A stretch of DNA of 64,000 bases from positions 496,001 through 560,000 of the forward strand of contig CAVSIP010000003.1 of assembly GCA_963728075.1 (NCBI GenBank), written 5' to 3'. Under the pieces are notes generated by a model, which searched no databases, was not told the DNA's origin, and saw only the letters and a program-made list of their open reading frames with translations. Shown here in pieces: positions 33,344-41,885 of this stretch; the first letter of the stretch is position 1, and each line of letters begins with the position of its first letter. The position numbers and the translations under genes are program-made. This stretch comes from CAVSIP01 sp963728075 (GTDB lineage Bacteria; Actinomycetota; Actinomycetes; JAFAQI01; DASSKL01).

Positions 33344-34710
33344 TGGCCCGCATCGTCGTCGCCACGGGGGACGTCGTCGGCGAGCGGATGGCCGGCCCGG
33401 CGATCCGGGCCTGGCACCTGGCCGAGCTGCTCGCCGCCGAGCACGAGGTGCAGCTGGTCAGCCAGGTCGGCGCGCAGGCCTCCTCCGACCGGTTCGCCGT
33501 CCGCCAGGTCGGCGAGGCGGAGCTGCGCGAGCTGGCGGCCTGGCTCGACGTCCTGGTGTTCCAGGGCTCGCTGCTGCACGAGTTCCCGTTCCTGCGGGAC
33601 AGCGACAAGGTGCTGGTCGCCGACATCTACGACCCGTTCCACCTCGAGCTGCTGGAGCAGGCCCGCGACGAGGGCGAGGCCCGCCGCCGCGACATCGTGC
33701 ACAACGCGGTGGTGGTGCTCAACGACCAGATCCAGCGAGCCGACCTGCTGCTGTGCGCGAGCGAGAAGCAGCGTGACTTCTGGCTCGGTGCGCTCGCCGC
33801 ACTGGGGCGGGTCAACGTGGCCACGTACGACGAGGACGAGACGCTGCGCACCCGGCTCGCCGTGGCCCCGTTCGGCCTGCCGGACACCCCACCCGTGCAA
33901 CGCCGGCACGGCATCCGCGGGTCGATCGACGGCATCGGCACCGGCGACAAGGTGCTGCTGTGGGGCGGCGGGATCTACAACTGGTTCGACCCGCTCACCC
34001 TCGTCCGCGCGGTCGACCGGCTCCGCGGCGACGTACGGCTGGTGTTCCTCGGCGGCGCTCACCCGAACCCACGAGTGCCCGAGATGCGCATGGCCGTCGC
34101 CGCCCGTGAGCTGGCCGCGGAGCTCGGCGTGCTGGACACGCACGTGTTCTTCAACCCCGGCTGGGTGCCGTACATCGAGCGTGCCGACTGGCTGCTCGAC
34201 GCGGACGCCGGTGTGAGCACGCACCTGGACCACGTCGAGACCGCCTTCTCGTTCCGGACCCGGATGCTCGACTACCTGTGGGCGGGGTTGCCGATCGTGG
34301 CCACCCGGGGTGACTCGCTGGCCCGGCTCGTCGAGGCGGAGGAGCTCGGGCTGACCGTGGCGGCCGGCGACGCGGTCGCACTGGCGGAGGCGCTCGACCG
34401 CGTCCTGCACGACGAGGAGCTGGCCGCTCGCTGCCGGGCGAACGTCGCCCGCGTCGCCGAGCGGTTCCACTGGTCGCAGGCGCTGGCCCCCGTCGTGGAG
34501 TTCTGCCGGGCGCCCCGGCGCGCCCCGGACCTGCTCGACGCGGACCTCGTGGGCCGGATGAGCCGACCGATGCCCATCGTGGCCCGCCCGCCACGCGGCG
34601 TACGGGCGAACGTCGCGCTCGCGCGGGACTACCTGCGCGAGGGCGGTGTCGGCCTGGTCGCCCGCAAGGCGACCGGACGGGTCGTCAACCGGCTCCGCCG
34701 TCGCGGCTGA
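33343..34710 (+). CDS. GT-B glycosyltransferase (GPAIRAW group)
   Basis: 455 aa, GTG overlapping the wzt stop (TAGTG), so co-translated with the exporter. Rossmann-like start IVVATGDVVGERMAGPAIRAWHLAELL, then VLVADIYDPFHLELLEQA, LLLCASEKQRDFWLGALAALG, VLLWGGGIYNWFDPLTLV and FSFRTRMLDYLWAGLPIVAT. The same blocks recur in the C-terminal part of the 1185-aa fusion protein at 35229, so they are paralogues. A basic C-terminal tail (KATGRVVNRLRRRG) could contact membrane. It probably adds a sugar or caps the exported polymer. Specificity unknown. Confidence 0.88.
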   Translation: MARIVVATGDVVGERMAGPAIRAWHLAELLAAEHEVQLVSQVGAQASSDRFAVRQVGEAELRELAAWLDVLVFQGSLLHEFPFLRDSDKVLVADIYDPFHLELLEQARDEGEARRRDIVHNAVVVLNDQIQRADLLLCASEKQRDFWLGALAALGRVNVATYDEDETLRTRLAVAPFGLPDTPPVQRRHGIRGSIDGIGTGDKVLLWGGGIYNWFDPLTLVRAVDRLRGDVRLVFLGGAHPNPRVPEMRMAVAARELAAELGVLDTHVFFNPGWVPYIERADWLLDADAGVSTHLDHVETAFSFRTRMLDYLWAGLPIVATRGDSLARLVEAEELGLTVAAGDAVALAEALDRVLHDEELAARCRANVARVAERFHWSQALAPVVEFCRAPRRAPDLLDADLVGRMSRPMPIVARPPRGVRANVALARDYLREGGVGLVARKATGRVVNRLRRRG

Positions 34711-35068
34711 TCCGGGCCCAGACCACCTTGCCCTGAGCCAGCGCGCGGGTGCCCCACGCGTCGGCCAGCGCCGCCACGAGCTGCAGGCCGCGCCCGGAGT
34801 CCGCCTCCCCACCGGACGCCTGCAGGGCGGGCAGCGCCGATGCGTCGTCGCGCACGGCGATCCCGAGGCAGCACCCGTCCGCGGCGAGCGCAAGGGTGAA
34901 CGCGGCACACGTGGCGTGCACCGCATTGGTGACGAGCTCGGAGACCACGAGCTGGGCGTCGTCGCAGAGGGGCGCTGCTGCCGTCCCCGCGCACGTGTCG
35001 TGGACGAAGCCCCGAGCGGCTGCCACGGACGCGCCCCGCGCCGGCAGCCGGATCCAGGTCTCGCGCAT
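34685..35068 (-). CDS. RsbW-like ATP-binding (HATPase_c) anti-sigma/regulatory kinase
   Basis: 127 aa from the ATG at 35068, preceded on the minus strand by AGGAGAAGGGGAG. GHKL ATPase boxes are visible: DDAQLVVSELVTNAVHAT (N box), GIAVRDDASALP (G1-like) and SGRGLQLVAALADAWG (G2). Stand-alone proteins of this type are numerous in actinobacteria and act as anti-sigma factors or in phospho-relay with anti-anti-sigma partners; no partner gene is adjacent. It overlaps the end of the convergent glycosyltransferase by 26 bp. Confidence 0.85.
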   Translation of the reverse strand: MRETWIRLPARGASVAAARGFVHDTCAGTAAAPLCDDAQLVVSELVTNAVHATCAAFTLALAADGCCLGIAVRDDASALPALQASGGEADSGRGLQLVAALADAWGTRALAQGKVVWARISRDGGAG

Positions 35069-35214
35069 CGGCTCCCCTTCTCCTCGGTGGCAGCGCGCAA
35101 GGAGAGGGGGCATGTGCTCTCAGCCCGCGCTGCCGAAGAGCCTGCCCGTCCTGTGGTCCGCAACACAGCCGACGGCCGGGTTTCGGGTGACGGGCCCGGA
35201 CCGAGTGCGCCACG

Positions 35215-35220
35215 TAGGCT
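35215..35220 (+). promoter_or_regulatory. Near-leaderless -10 element of the fusion glycosyltransferase gene
   Basis: TAGGCT is followed by 8 nt and the GTG at 35229. The rest of the 160-bp divergent gap (35069-35228) shows no other feature except the Shine-Dalgarno of the minus-strand kinase gene. Confidence 0.4.
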
Positions 35221-35228
35221 CTCCGCCC

Positions 35229-38200
35229 GTGGATCCCATGCTGCGAGCCAGCTTCGACCAGTACGCGCGCTACGCCTACCTCTACCGGCTGCGTCACGAG
35301 TCGTACGGTGCCCCGCGGCTGCGGATCCTCGACGTCGGTGACCCGTTCGGCACGATCGCCCCGCTGTTCCCCCTCGACGAGACCGTCTCGATCGACGTGT
35401 ACGCCGACGACCCCGTCCGGGACGGGCACGCGCCGCTCATCGGCTCCGGCTTCGAGCTGCCGTTCAAGGACGCGGCGTTCGACCTGGTCGCCTGCCACGA
35501 CGTCTTCGAGCACCTGCCCGCCGACCGGCGCAACGCGTTCGTGGCCGAGCTGCTGCGGGTCTCGCGCGGCCCGGTCGTCATCGTCGCACCGTTCGCCGAC
35601 CCGCGGGTGGCGCGCTGCGAGGCGATCGTCAACGGCTACTGGGTCTCCCGGCTCGGCCACAGCCTGCCGGCGCTCGACGAGCACGCGGAGTTCGGCCTGC
35701 CGTCGCTCGAGGACCTGACCGGCTGGCTGCGCGCGCAGGACGTGGACTTCCGTGCGCACGGCGACGGCTGGCTGTACCACTGGGTGGCGTTCTGGCTGCT
35801 CAAGGGCCACCTCGCGTACGCCGGGCTCGAGGACGAGCTGCACCAGGTCGACGCCGCGTTCAACACGCTGCTGCGGGACGAGGACCGCCGCGCGCCGCAC
35901 TACCGGCGGGCCGTGGTGCTCCGCCCCCCGGTGGACTACCCCGACGGCTGGCAGGACGTCGCCGAGCCCGGCGACGTCCCGGGCGACCTGGACCGGCTGG
36001 CCGGGCTCGCGACGTCGCTGCAGCGGGCGCTGCCCCGCGGCGACGACCCGTGGGGCGAGCACTCGGTGCTGCGCCGCTGGATTGCCGACCACGCCGATGC
36101 GGGCGGGGACGACGACGACCCGTACGCGGTCGTCGCCCGCTCCCTGCGCACGGCCCTCGACGCCGTCGAGCGGGAACGCCCCGGTCCGGTCGAGCCGGCA
36201 CCGGAGCCGGAGCCGGAGCTGCACCGGCGCAGCGTCGCCATCGTGCTGGTGAACCTCAACGGCGCCGACCACCTGCCGGACTGCCTGGACTCCATCGCCG
36301 CGCTGGACTACCCGAAGGACCTGCTCGAGGTCATCTGCGTCGACAACGCCTCCACCGACGGCTCGCGCGAGCTGCTGGCGAGCCGCTACCCGTGGGTGCG
36401 GGTGCTGCCGCAGGACACCAACACCGGCTTCGCGCCGGCCGTGAACACCGGGGTGCGCGCCGCGACGGCGGAGTGCGTCGTGCTGCTCAACAACGACGCC
36501 CGGGTCGACCCCGAGTTCGTCACCGAGCTGGTGCGCGCGTACGACCCGGACCGCGGCGTCGTCTGCGTGGGCGCGCAGATCAGGTCCTGGGACGGCAGCC
36601 ACCTCGACTTCGGCGAGGGGGCGACCAACTTCTACGGGATGGGCCAGCAGCTCGGCTACGGCACGCCCATCGACACCGCGCACGTCGAGGACGGCCGCGA
36701 GCTGCTGTTCGCCTGCGGCGGCGCGATGCTCTGCGGCCGCGACGTCTTCTGCGACGTCGGCGGGCTCGACCCCGCGTTCTTCGCCTACTTCGAGGACGTC
36801 GACCTCGGCTGGCGGCTGTGGATCCTCGGCTTCCGGGTGGTGCTCGCCGCGCGGGCGCACAGCTACCACCGGATGCACGGCACGTCCTCCCGGTTCCCCC
36901 TGCACCAGCGCTTCCTGCTCTACGAGCGCAACGCGCTGCGCATGCTGCTCAAGAACTACGACGACCGGAACCTCGAGCGGCTGCTGGGCCCGGCCCTGCT
37001 GCTCATGGTCAAGCGTGCGGTGCTGCGCGGCGGCCTGCCGCGCGGCCCGTACGACATCGGCGGCGACCGCGCGGAGACCGAGGAGGTGCCGCGGCTGACG
37101 CTCGCCCACCTGCACGCGATCACCGACGTCGTCGACGACATCGAGAACGTGATGGTGGACCGCGCGACGATCCAGCGTGCGCGCAAGCGCAGCGACGCCG
37201 AGGTCTTCGAGCACTTCAACCGCCCGCTGTGGCCCGTGCTGCCCGAGCGGCCCTACCTCGAGGCGTCGGAGCGGGTGACGACGGCGTTCCGGCTCGACGA
37301 GGTCTTCCCGCACCGCCGGGCGACCGAGGTGCTGGTCATCAGCAACGACGGGCTCGGCGAGAAGATGAGCGGTCCGGCGATCCGCGCGTTCGAGCTCGCC
37401 AAGGCGCTCGCCGGTACGGCGCACGTCACGGTCGCCGTGCCCGAGCCCACCGACGTGACCGCGCCGAACGTCTCCACCGCCGCCTACACCGACGCGGAGT
37501 CGCTGGTCCGCCTGGCGGAGGCGGCGGACGTGACGGTCGTGCAGGGCTACACGCTGCACCGCGTTCCCGGTCTGGCGCGCGTCCCCACGCTGCTCGTCGT
37601 GGACCTCTACGACCCGTGGATCTTCGAGAACATCGAGCTGCACAACGGCGAGCCGTACGGCGACCGTGCGCTGCAGGGCGACGTCGCCGTCCTCAACGAG
37701 CTGCTGGACACCGGCGACTTCTTCATCTGCGCGTCCGAGCGCCAGCGCGACTACTGGCTCGGCATGCTCGCCGCCCGCGACCGGCTGACCCTCGGCCACT
37801 ACGGGCTCGACCCCAACCTGCGCAAGCTCATCGACGTCGTGCCGTTCGGGCTGCCCGAGCGGGCCCCACGGCATCAGCAGCAGGTGCTCAAGGGTGTCCA
37901 CCCCAAGATCGGCAAGGACGACCTCGTCGTGCTGTGGGGTGGTGGGACCTGGGACTGGTTCGACCCGGTGAGCACCATCGAGGCGTTCGGCCTGGTGGTC
38001 AAGGAGGTGCCGAACGCCAAGCTGTACTTCCTCGGGTTCCAGCTCTCCAGCCCGAACGTCAAGGAGATGCACACGGCGAAGGTCGCGCAGGCCAAGGTCG
38101 AGGAGCTCGGCCTGCAGGACAGCGTCGTCTTCGGTGACTGGGCTCCGTACGAGCTGCGGGAGGCGTACCTGCTCGAGGCCGACGTCGCGGTCACCGCGGC

Positions 38201-38786
38201 GCGCGACCTCGCGGAGACCCGGCTGTCGTTCCGCACGCGTGTCCTGGACTACCTGTGGGCCGGCCTGCCGGTCGTCGCCACGGAGGGGGACGTGCTGGCG
38301 GACCTCGTCCGGGACGAGAAGGTGGGCCTGGTCGTCCCGCCGGAGGACTGGCGGGGGATGGCGGCGGCGCTGGCCCGGCTGCTCGGCAGCCCGCTGCTGC
38401 GTGCGGAGGCCTCCGCCAACGCCAGGCGGGTCGCCGAGCGGTTCCGGTGGCGGCAGTCGGTGGAGCCGCTGCGGCAGGTGGTCCTGCGGCCGTGGGAGTG
38501 GGAGGAGTCCCGGCGGCTGCGTCCGCGCGGGCGGGACATCACCGAGGAGGTGCGTGCGCTGCTGGCGGACCGCAACCGGCTCACGGGTGCGTACGCCGGC
38601 AGCCGGCTCGAGGGCCGCATCCTGTTCCGCGACCGGCACTTCGACAGTCTCGAGCAGTACGTCCAGGAGCTCGAGGCGACCGTGCAGCACCTCAACCGGC
38701 GGATGGAGATCCTGCGCCGCACGCCGATCGCGCCGGCCTTCCGGGCCGCGCGCAAGGCGCGCAACGTGCTGCGCCGCCAGGGGTAG
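35229..38786 (+). CDS. Three-part methyltransferase / GT2 / GT4 fusion glycosyltransferase
   Basis: 1185 aa from the GTG at 35229 (an ATG three codons later is possible). Residues about 1-220 are a class I methyltransferase-like domain (RLRILDVGDPFGTIAPLFP, GSGFELPFKDAAFDLVACHD, DVFEHLPADRR). Residues about 332-620 are a GT2 (AIVLVNLNGADHLPDCLDSI, CVDNASTDGSREL, VVLLNNDARVDPEF, YFEDVDLGWRLW). Residues about 700-1110 are a GT-B domain (VISNDGLGEKMSGPAIRAFEL, CASERQRDYWLGMLAA, VVLWGGGTWDWFDP, LSFRTRVLDYLWAGLPVVAT). A predicted short coiled coil (DSLEQYVQELEATVQHLNRRMEI, residues seen near the end) closes the protein. The methyltransferase glycine-rich loop is atypical (VGDPFG instead of GxGxG). 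It could extend and cap one chain. Its GT-B domain is a paralogue of the 33343 protein. Confidence 0.88.
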   Translation: MDPMLRASFDQYARYAYLYRLRHESYGAPRLRILDVGDPFGTIAPLFPLDETVSIDVYADDPVRDGHAPLIGSGFELPFKDAAFDLVACHDVFEHLPADRRNAFVAELLRVSRGPVVIVAPFADPRVARCEAIVNGYWVSRLGHSLPALDEHAEFGLPSLEDLTGWLRAQDVDFRAHGDGWLYHWVAFWLLKGHLAYAGLEDELHQVDAAFNTLLRDEDRRAPHYRRAVVLRPPVDYPDGWQDVAEPGDVPGDLDRLAGLATSLQRALPRGDDPWGEHSVLRRWIADHADAGGDDDDPYAVVARSLRTALDAVERERPGPVEPAPEPEPELHRRSVAIVLVNLNGADHLPDCLDSIAALDYPKDLLEVICVDNASTDGSRELLASRYPWVRVLPQDTNTGFAPAVNTGVRAATAECVVLLNNDARVDPEFVTELVRAYDPDRGVVCVGAQIRSWDGSHLDFGEGATNFYGMGQQLGYGTPIDTAHVEDGRELLFACGGAMLCGRDVFCDVGGLDPAFFAYFEDVDLGWRLWILGFRVVLAARAHSYHRMHGTSSRFPLHQRFLLYERNALRMLLKNYDDRNLERLLGPALLLMVKRAVLRGGLPRGPYDIGGDRAETEEVPRLTLAHLHAITDVVDDIENVMVDRATIQRARKRSDAEVFEHFNRPLWPVLPERPYLEASERVTTAFRLDEVFPHRRATEVLVISNDGLGEKMSGPAIRAFELAKALAGTAHVTVAVPEPTDVTAPNVSTAAYTDAESLVRLAEAADVTVVQGYTLHRVPGLARVPTLLVVDLYDPWIFENIELHNGEPYGDRALQGDVAVLNELLDTGDFFICASERQRDYWLGMLAARDRLTLGHYGLDPNLRKLIDVVPFGLPERAPRHQQQVLKGVHPKIGKDDLVVLWGGGTWDWFDPVSTIEAFGLVVKEVPNAKLYFLGFQLSSPNVKEMHTAKVAQAKVEELGLQDSVVFGDWAPYELREAYLLEADVAVTAARDLAETRLSFRTRVLDYLWAGLPVVATEGDVLADLVRDEKVGLVVPPEDWRGMAAALARLLGSPLLRAEASANARRVAERFRWRQSVEPLRQVVLRPWEWEESRRLRPRGRDITEEVRALLADRNRLTGAYAGSRLEGRILFRDRHFDSLEQYVQELEATVQHLNRRMEILRRTPIAPAFRAARKARNVLRRQG

Positions 38787-38836
38787 CGGGGGCGCGGAGG
38801 GGACCGTCGTCCCCAGCCTCGGATTCTGGGGGGTCC

Positions 38837-40024
38837 GTGTCCGAGTTGTTGTCGGTGATCGACAGCTACGCGGCGGCGGACGTTGCTGCGATGCCGTCTC
38901 CGGCGCAGCCGGAGCGGCTGGAGGAGCTGCTCGCCGCCGAACGGCGGCTGCAGGCCGAGATCGCCCGCAGCCTGCACGTAGCCCGCGCCAAGGACGTCAC
39001 GGTCGGCGAGTGCGGGCTGCAGACGCGTTCCTGGCTGATCGCCGAGGCCGGGCTGACCCCGGCCGACGCCGGTCGACGTACCGCGCTCGCCCGGCAGGTC
39101 GCCGGGTTCCCGCGGGTGGCGGACGCCTGGGCGACGGGGGACATCGGCGAGGCGCACGTTCGCGCGCTCGTGCGTGCGCTGGGCGAGCTGCCCGCCGAGC
39201 ACCGGGAGGCCGCGCAGGACATCCTGCTGCCGCTGGCCCGCAGCGCGCCGCCGGCCGCTCTGGGCGTGGCCATCGGTGAGCTGCGCGGACGGCTCGGTCT
39301 CGACGGTGACGACCACGCCGCCTGGGTGCGTCGCCAGGGCCAGCGGCACCTGCACGCCGCGGCGACCTTCGGCGGGATGGTTGCGATCACGGGGCTGCTC
39401 GACCCGCTCGCCGGGCAGGCGCTGTTCACCGCGCTGCACGCGACCCGGCCGGCCGGGTCGGAGGACGCGCGGACCACCGCACAACGGCACGCCGACACCC
39501 TCGGCGAGATCGTCGGCCACTGGCTGGCGTGCGCGGACCTACCCGACGCCGGCGGTGAACGCCCCCGCCTCGTGCTCACCGTCGACTTCGACACCCTCGC
39601 CGGAGCCTGCGACCCGGCCCTGCTGTCCACCGGGGCCGGGCGGCTGTCGGCCGCCGCGCTGCGCCGGCTGGCCTGCGATGCCGAGATCCTGCCCGCCGTG
39701 CTCGGCGGGGCCTCGCAGCTGCTCGACCTCGGCCGTACCAGCCGCACCTGGACCCTTGCCCAGCGCCGCGCCGTCACCGCCCGTGACGGCTACCGCTGCG
39801 CCCACGGGCACTGCTCCAACCGGCCCGCAGACCTGCATCACGTCGTCTGGTGGTCCCGAGGCGGTGCGACCGACATCGCGAACGGCGTCTGGCTCTGCGC
39901 CTTCCACCACTGGCTCGTCCACGACGGCGGGTGGGCCCTCACCCGCGACGACGCCACGAGCACGGTCACCTTCACCGGGCCCGGGGGCCACCAGTACCGG
40001 TTCCGACGAGGCCGGCCGGCGTGA
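38837..40024 (+). CDS. DUF222 / HNH endonuclease domain protein (13E12 type)
   Basis: 395 aa from the GTG at 38837, preceded by GGGGGG. The N-terminal DUF222 part includes RSWLIAEAGLTPADAGRRTALAR and WATGDIGEAHVRALVRAL. The C-terminal HNH domain reads RRAVTARDGYRCAHGHCSN, DLHHVVWWSRGGATDIANG and LCAFHHWLVHDGGW, with the His-Asn-His residues intact. Such multi-copy 13E12/REP-family genes occur throughout actinobacteria and often behave as accessory or mobile-like passengers. Here it interrupts the glycosyltransferase cluster. It has its own terminator-like hairpin downstream. Target and role are unknown. Confidence 0.92.
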   Translation: MSELLSVIDSYAAADVAAMPSPAQPERLEELLAAERRLQAEIARSLHVARAKDVTVGECGLQTRSWLIAEAGLTPADAGRRTALARQVAGFPRVADAWATGDIGEAHVRALVRALGELPAEHREAAQDILLPLARSAPPAALGVAIGELRGRLGLDGDDHAAWVRRQGQRHLHAAATFGGMVAITGLLDPLAGQALFTALHATRPAGSEDARTTAQRHADTLGEIVGHWLACADLPDAGGERPRLVLTVDFDTLAGACDPALLSTGAGRLSAAALRRLACDAEILPAVLGGASQLLDLGRTSRTWTLAQRRAVTARDGYRCAHGHCSNRPADLHHVVWWSRGGATDIANGVWLCAFHHWLVHDGGWALTRDDATSTVTFTGPGGHQYRFRRGRPA

Positions 40025-40042
40025 GGCCGGCACCCCGTGACA

Positions 40043-40058
40043 CCGCCCGAGAGGGCGG
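40043..40058 (+). terminator. Terminator-like hairpin after the HNH gene
   Basis: Perfect 6-bp stem CCGCCC/GGGCGG with a GAGA tetraloop, 18 bp after the stop codon at 40024 and just before the promoter of the next gene. There is no T-run, as is common in high-GC genomes. Confidence 0.5.
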
Positions 40059-40065
40059 ACTGCCC

Positions 40066-40093
40066 TTGACCCCTGCCCTGCTGCAGTTAGCGT
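40066..40093 (+). promoter_or_regulatory. Sigma70-like promoter of the alpha/beta hydrolase gene
   Basis: TTGACC (40066-40071) and TAGCGT (40088-40093) are separated by 16 bp. A transcript starting near 40100 would have about 30 nt of leader before the GTG at 40131, including GAGGGCGG as weak Shine-Dalgarno. Confidence 0.5.
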
Positions 40094-40130
40094 CGGCCGC
40101 GGCGAACGAGTGAGAGGGCGGTGGGCCGGC

Positions 40131-40925
40131 GTGGAGTTCCTGTCCGAGGCGAGCGAGCGCGGTGTCGTGGAGCGGTCGTTCCGCCTGACGGTGGAGGGCG
40201 ACGTCGTCCCCGGCGTCCTCTGGACGCCGGACGGCCAGCGCGGCCAGCGACCGACGGTGCTGCTCGGTCACGGCGGCACGCAGCACAAGCGCGTGGCCAA
40301 CATCCTCGCGCTGGCCCGCTCGCTGGTGCGCCACCTCGGCTACGCCGCCGTCGCGCTGGACGCGCCCGGCCACGGCGACCGGGTGACCGACCCGGAGGCT
40401 GCCGATCGCACCCGCCGCGAGCTGCAGGGCCGCATCGTCGCGGCGCGCAGGGGCCAGCGGCGCCCGCTGACCTTCACCGACGAGCGGGCGGCCGAGTGGA
40501 CCGAGCGCACGCGCAAGGGCAGCGCCGAGTGGAGCGCCCTGCTGGACGCCCTGGGCGACCTGCCCGACCTCGCCGCGGGCCCGTTCGGCTACTGGGGCGT
40601 GTCGATGGGGACGGTGATCGGGCTGCCGTTCGTCGCCGCCGAACCCCGGGTCCGGGCCGCCGTCCTGGGCCTCGCGGGCCTCACCGGGCGGCCGGGGGCC
40701 GAGGAGTTCGAGCAGTCGGCGCGGTCGCTGTCCTGCCCGGTGCTGTTCACCCTGCAGTGGGACGACGAGCTGGTCGAGCGCGAGTCGGGCGTCGCGCTGT
40801 TCGACGCGATCGGGTCACGCGAGAAGACCCTGCACGTCAACCCGGGCGGCCACATCGAGCTGCCGCTGTTCGAGCGTGCCGCCGCCGAGGCGTTCTTCAG
40901 CCGGCACCTGCACGACGCGAGCTGA
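40131..40925 (+). CDS. Alpha/beta hydrolase (dienelactone-hydrolase-like)
   Basis: 264 aa from the GTG at 40131; GTG 40110 is an alternative. Visible: PTVLLGHGGTQHKRVANI (oxyanion region), AALDAPGHGD-type strand (VALDAPGHGDRV), the nucleophile elbow GYWGVSMGTVIG with Ser, LFTLQWDDELVERE (acid Asp) and the catalytic His in LHVNPGGHIELP. This looks like the small esterase/lipase group that includes predicted dienelactone hydrolases. It has its own promoter and is not obviously part of glycan synthesis; it may remove acyl groups. Substrate unknown. Confidence 0.87.
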   Translation: MEFLSEASERGVVERSFRLTVEGDVVPGVLWTPDGQRGQRPTVLLGHGGTQHKRVANILALARSLVRHLGYAAVALDAPGHGDRVTDPEAADRTRRELQGRIVAARRGQRRPLTFTDERAAEWTERTRKGSAEWSALLDALGDLPDLAAGPFGYWGVSMGTVIGLPFVAAEPRVRAAVLGLAGLTGRPGAEEFEQSARSLSCPVLFTLQWDDELVERESGVALFDAIGSREKTLHVNPGGHIELPLFERAAAEAFFSRHLHDAS

Positions 40926-40933
40926 CGGCGCCG

Positions 40934-41854
40934 CTAGCCTCCCGCTGACGCGAACCTCCGCTCGACGTCCCGGCGCGGCACCGTCACCCGCACCCGCCGG
41001 CGCTGGTGCAGCGCTGCCGGCAGCCTGCGCAGGTAGGAGCCGTACGCCCGCAGCCGGATGGCGGCGAGAAGGCGGTCGTGCCGGGCGATCGACGCGGTGG
41101 TCAGCGGGAACCGCAGCACCTCCCGCAGCGCCAGCGGCGCAGACGCGTCCTTCGTCAGCGTGAGGAGCCGGTTGCGCGAGTCGTGGAAGCGGTGCACCGG
41201 CGAGTCGGCGACCGCCGTCGCCGCGTGCAGGTGGTCGACGACCGCGTCCGGGGCGACCACGACGCGCCAGCCGGCCAGCCACAGCCGCCAGCACAGGTCG
41301 GTGTCCTCGTAGTACAGGAAGAACGCCGCGTCCATGCCGCCGACCTCCGACACGGCGGCGGTCCGCAACGCCAGCGCGGTGCCAGGGGCCGCGGCGACCT
41401 CGCGCGGCGTGTCGTACGAGCCGTCGTCAGGAGCGCGGAAGCCCAGGTCGTAGCCGTAGCCGTCCCGGTCGATGCCGCCGCCGACGCTGTTCAGGGTCCC
41501 GTCGGGCAGCACCACCTTCGATGCCACGGCGGCGACCCGATCGTCCGCGAAGGGCGCGAGCAGCGACCGCAGCCACCCGGGTCGGGGCACGGCGTCGTTG
41601 TTGAGCAGGACGGCGTACGGCGTGGTCACCTGAGCCAGCGCGAGGTCGCACCCGCCGGCGAAGCCCAGGTTGCGCTCGCTGCGGAGCAGCCGTACGTCGG
41701 GGTGCTCCTGCGCGAGCCACTCCGCCGTGCCGTCCGTCGAACCGTTGTCGACCACCCAGACCCGGGGGACGACGTCCTGGGCGGCGAGCCCGGCGAGGCA
41801 GGCCGGTAGCAGATGGCGACCGTTCCACGTCACCACGACCACGGTGACGTCCAT
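40934..41854 (-). CDS. Family 2 glycosyltransferase (rhamnosyltransferase-like)
   Basis: 306 aa, ATG at 41854 with AAGGGGG upstream. GT2 hallmarks: VTVVVVTWNGRHLLPACLAGL, VVDNGSTDGTAEWLA, NLGFAGGCDLALAQ, the DxD-like LLNNDAVPRPGW and the catalytic-base region FFLYYEDTDLCWRLWLAGW. The C-terminal part is basic and may touch the membrane. It is one of the dTDP-rhamnosyl/galactofuranosyltransferase-like GT2 enzymes. Convergent with the hydrolase (8 bp apart) and divergent from the next GT2 with only 31 bp between start codons. Confidence 0.9.
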   Translation of the reverse strand: MDVTVVVVTWNGRHLLPACLAGLAAQDVVPRVWVVDNGSTDGTAEWLAQEHPDVRLLRSERNLGFAGGCDLALAQVTTPYAVLLNNDAVPRPGWLRSLLAPFADDRVAAVASKVVLPDGTLNSVGGGIDRDGYGYDLGFRAPDDGSYDTPREVAAAPGTALALRTAAVSEVGGMDAAFFLYYEDTDLCWRLWLAGWRVVVAPDAVVDHLHAATAVADSPVHRFHDSRNRLLTLTKDASAPLALREVLRFPLTTASIARHDRLLAAIRLRAYGSYLRRLPAALHQRRRVRVTVPRRDVERRFASAGG

Positions 41855-41885
41855 CGTGCCCCCTTGCGGTTATCGTTCGTACGCC

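Noticed and set aside
34629..38690. 1353-codon open frame antisense to the fusion glycosyltransferase, and other long antisense frames (for example 13932-16790 minus)
   Set aside because: Arg/Val/Glu/Leu-rich shadow frames typical of very GC-rich coding DNA. The opposite strand has recognised domains.
38837..40024. Mobile intron or homing endonuclease
   Set aside because: The HNH domain is fused to DUF222; there are no intron or intein borders and no interrupted host gene.
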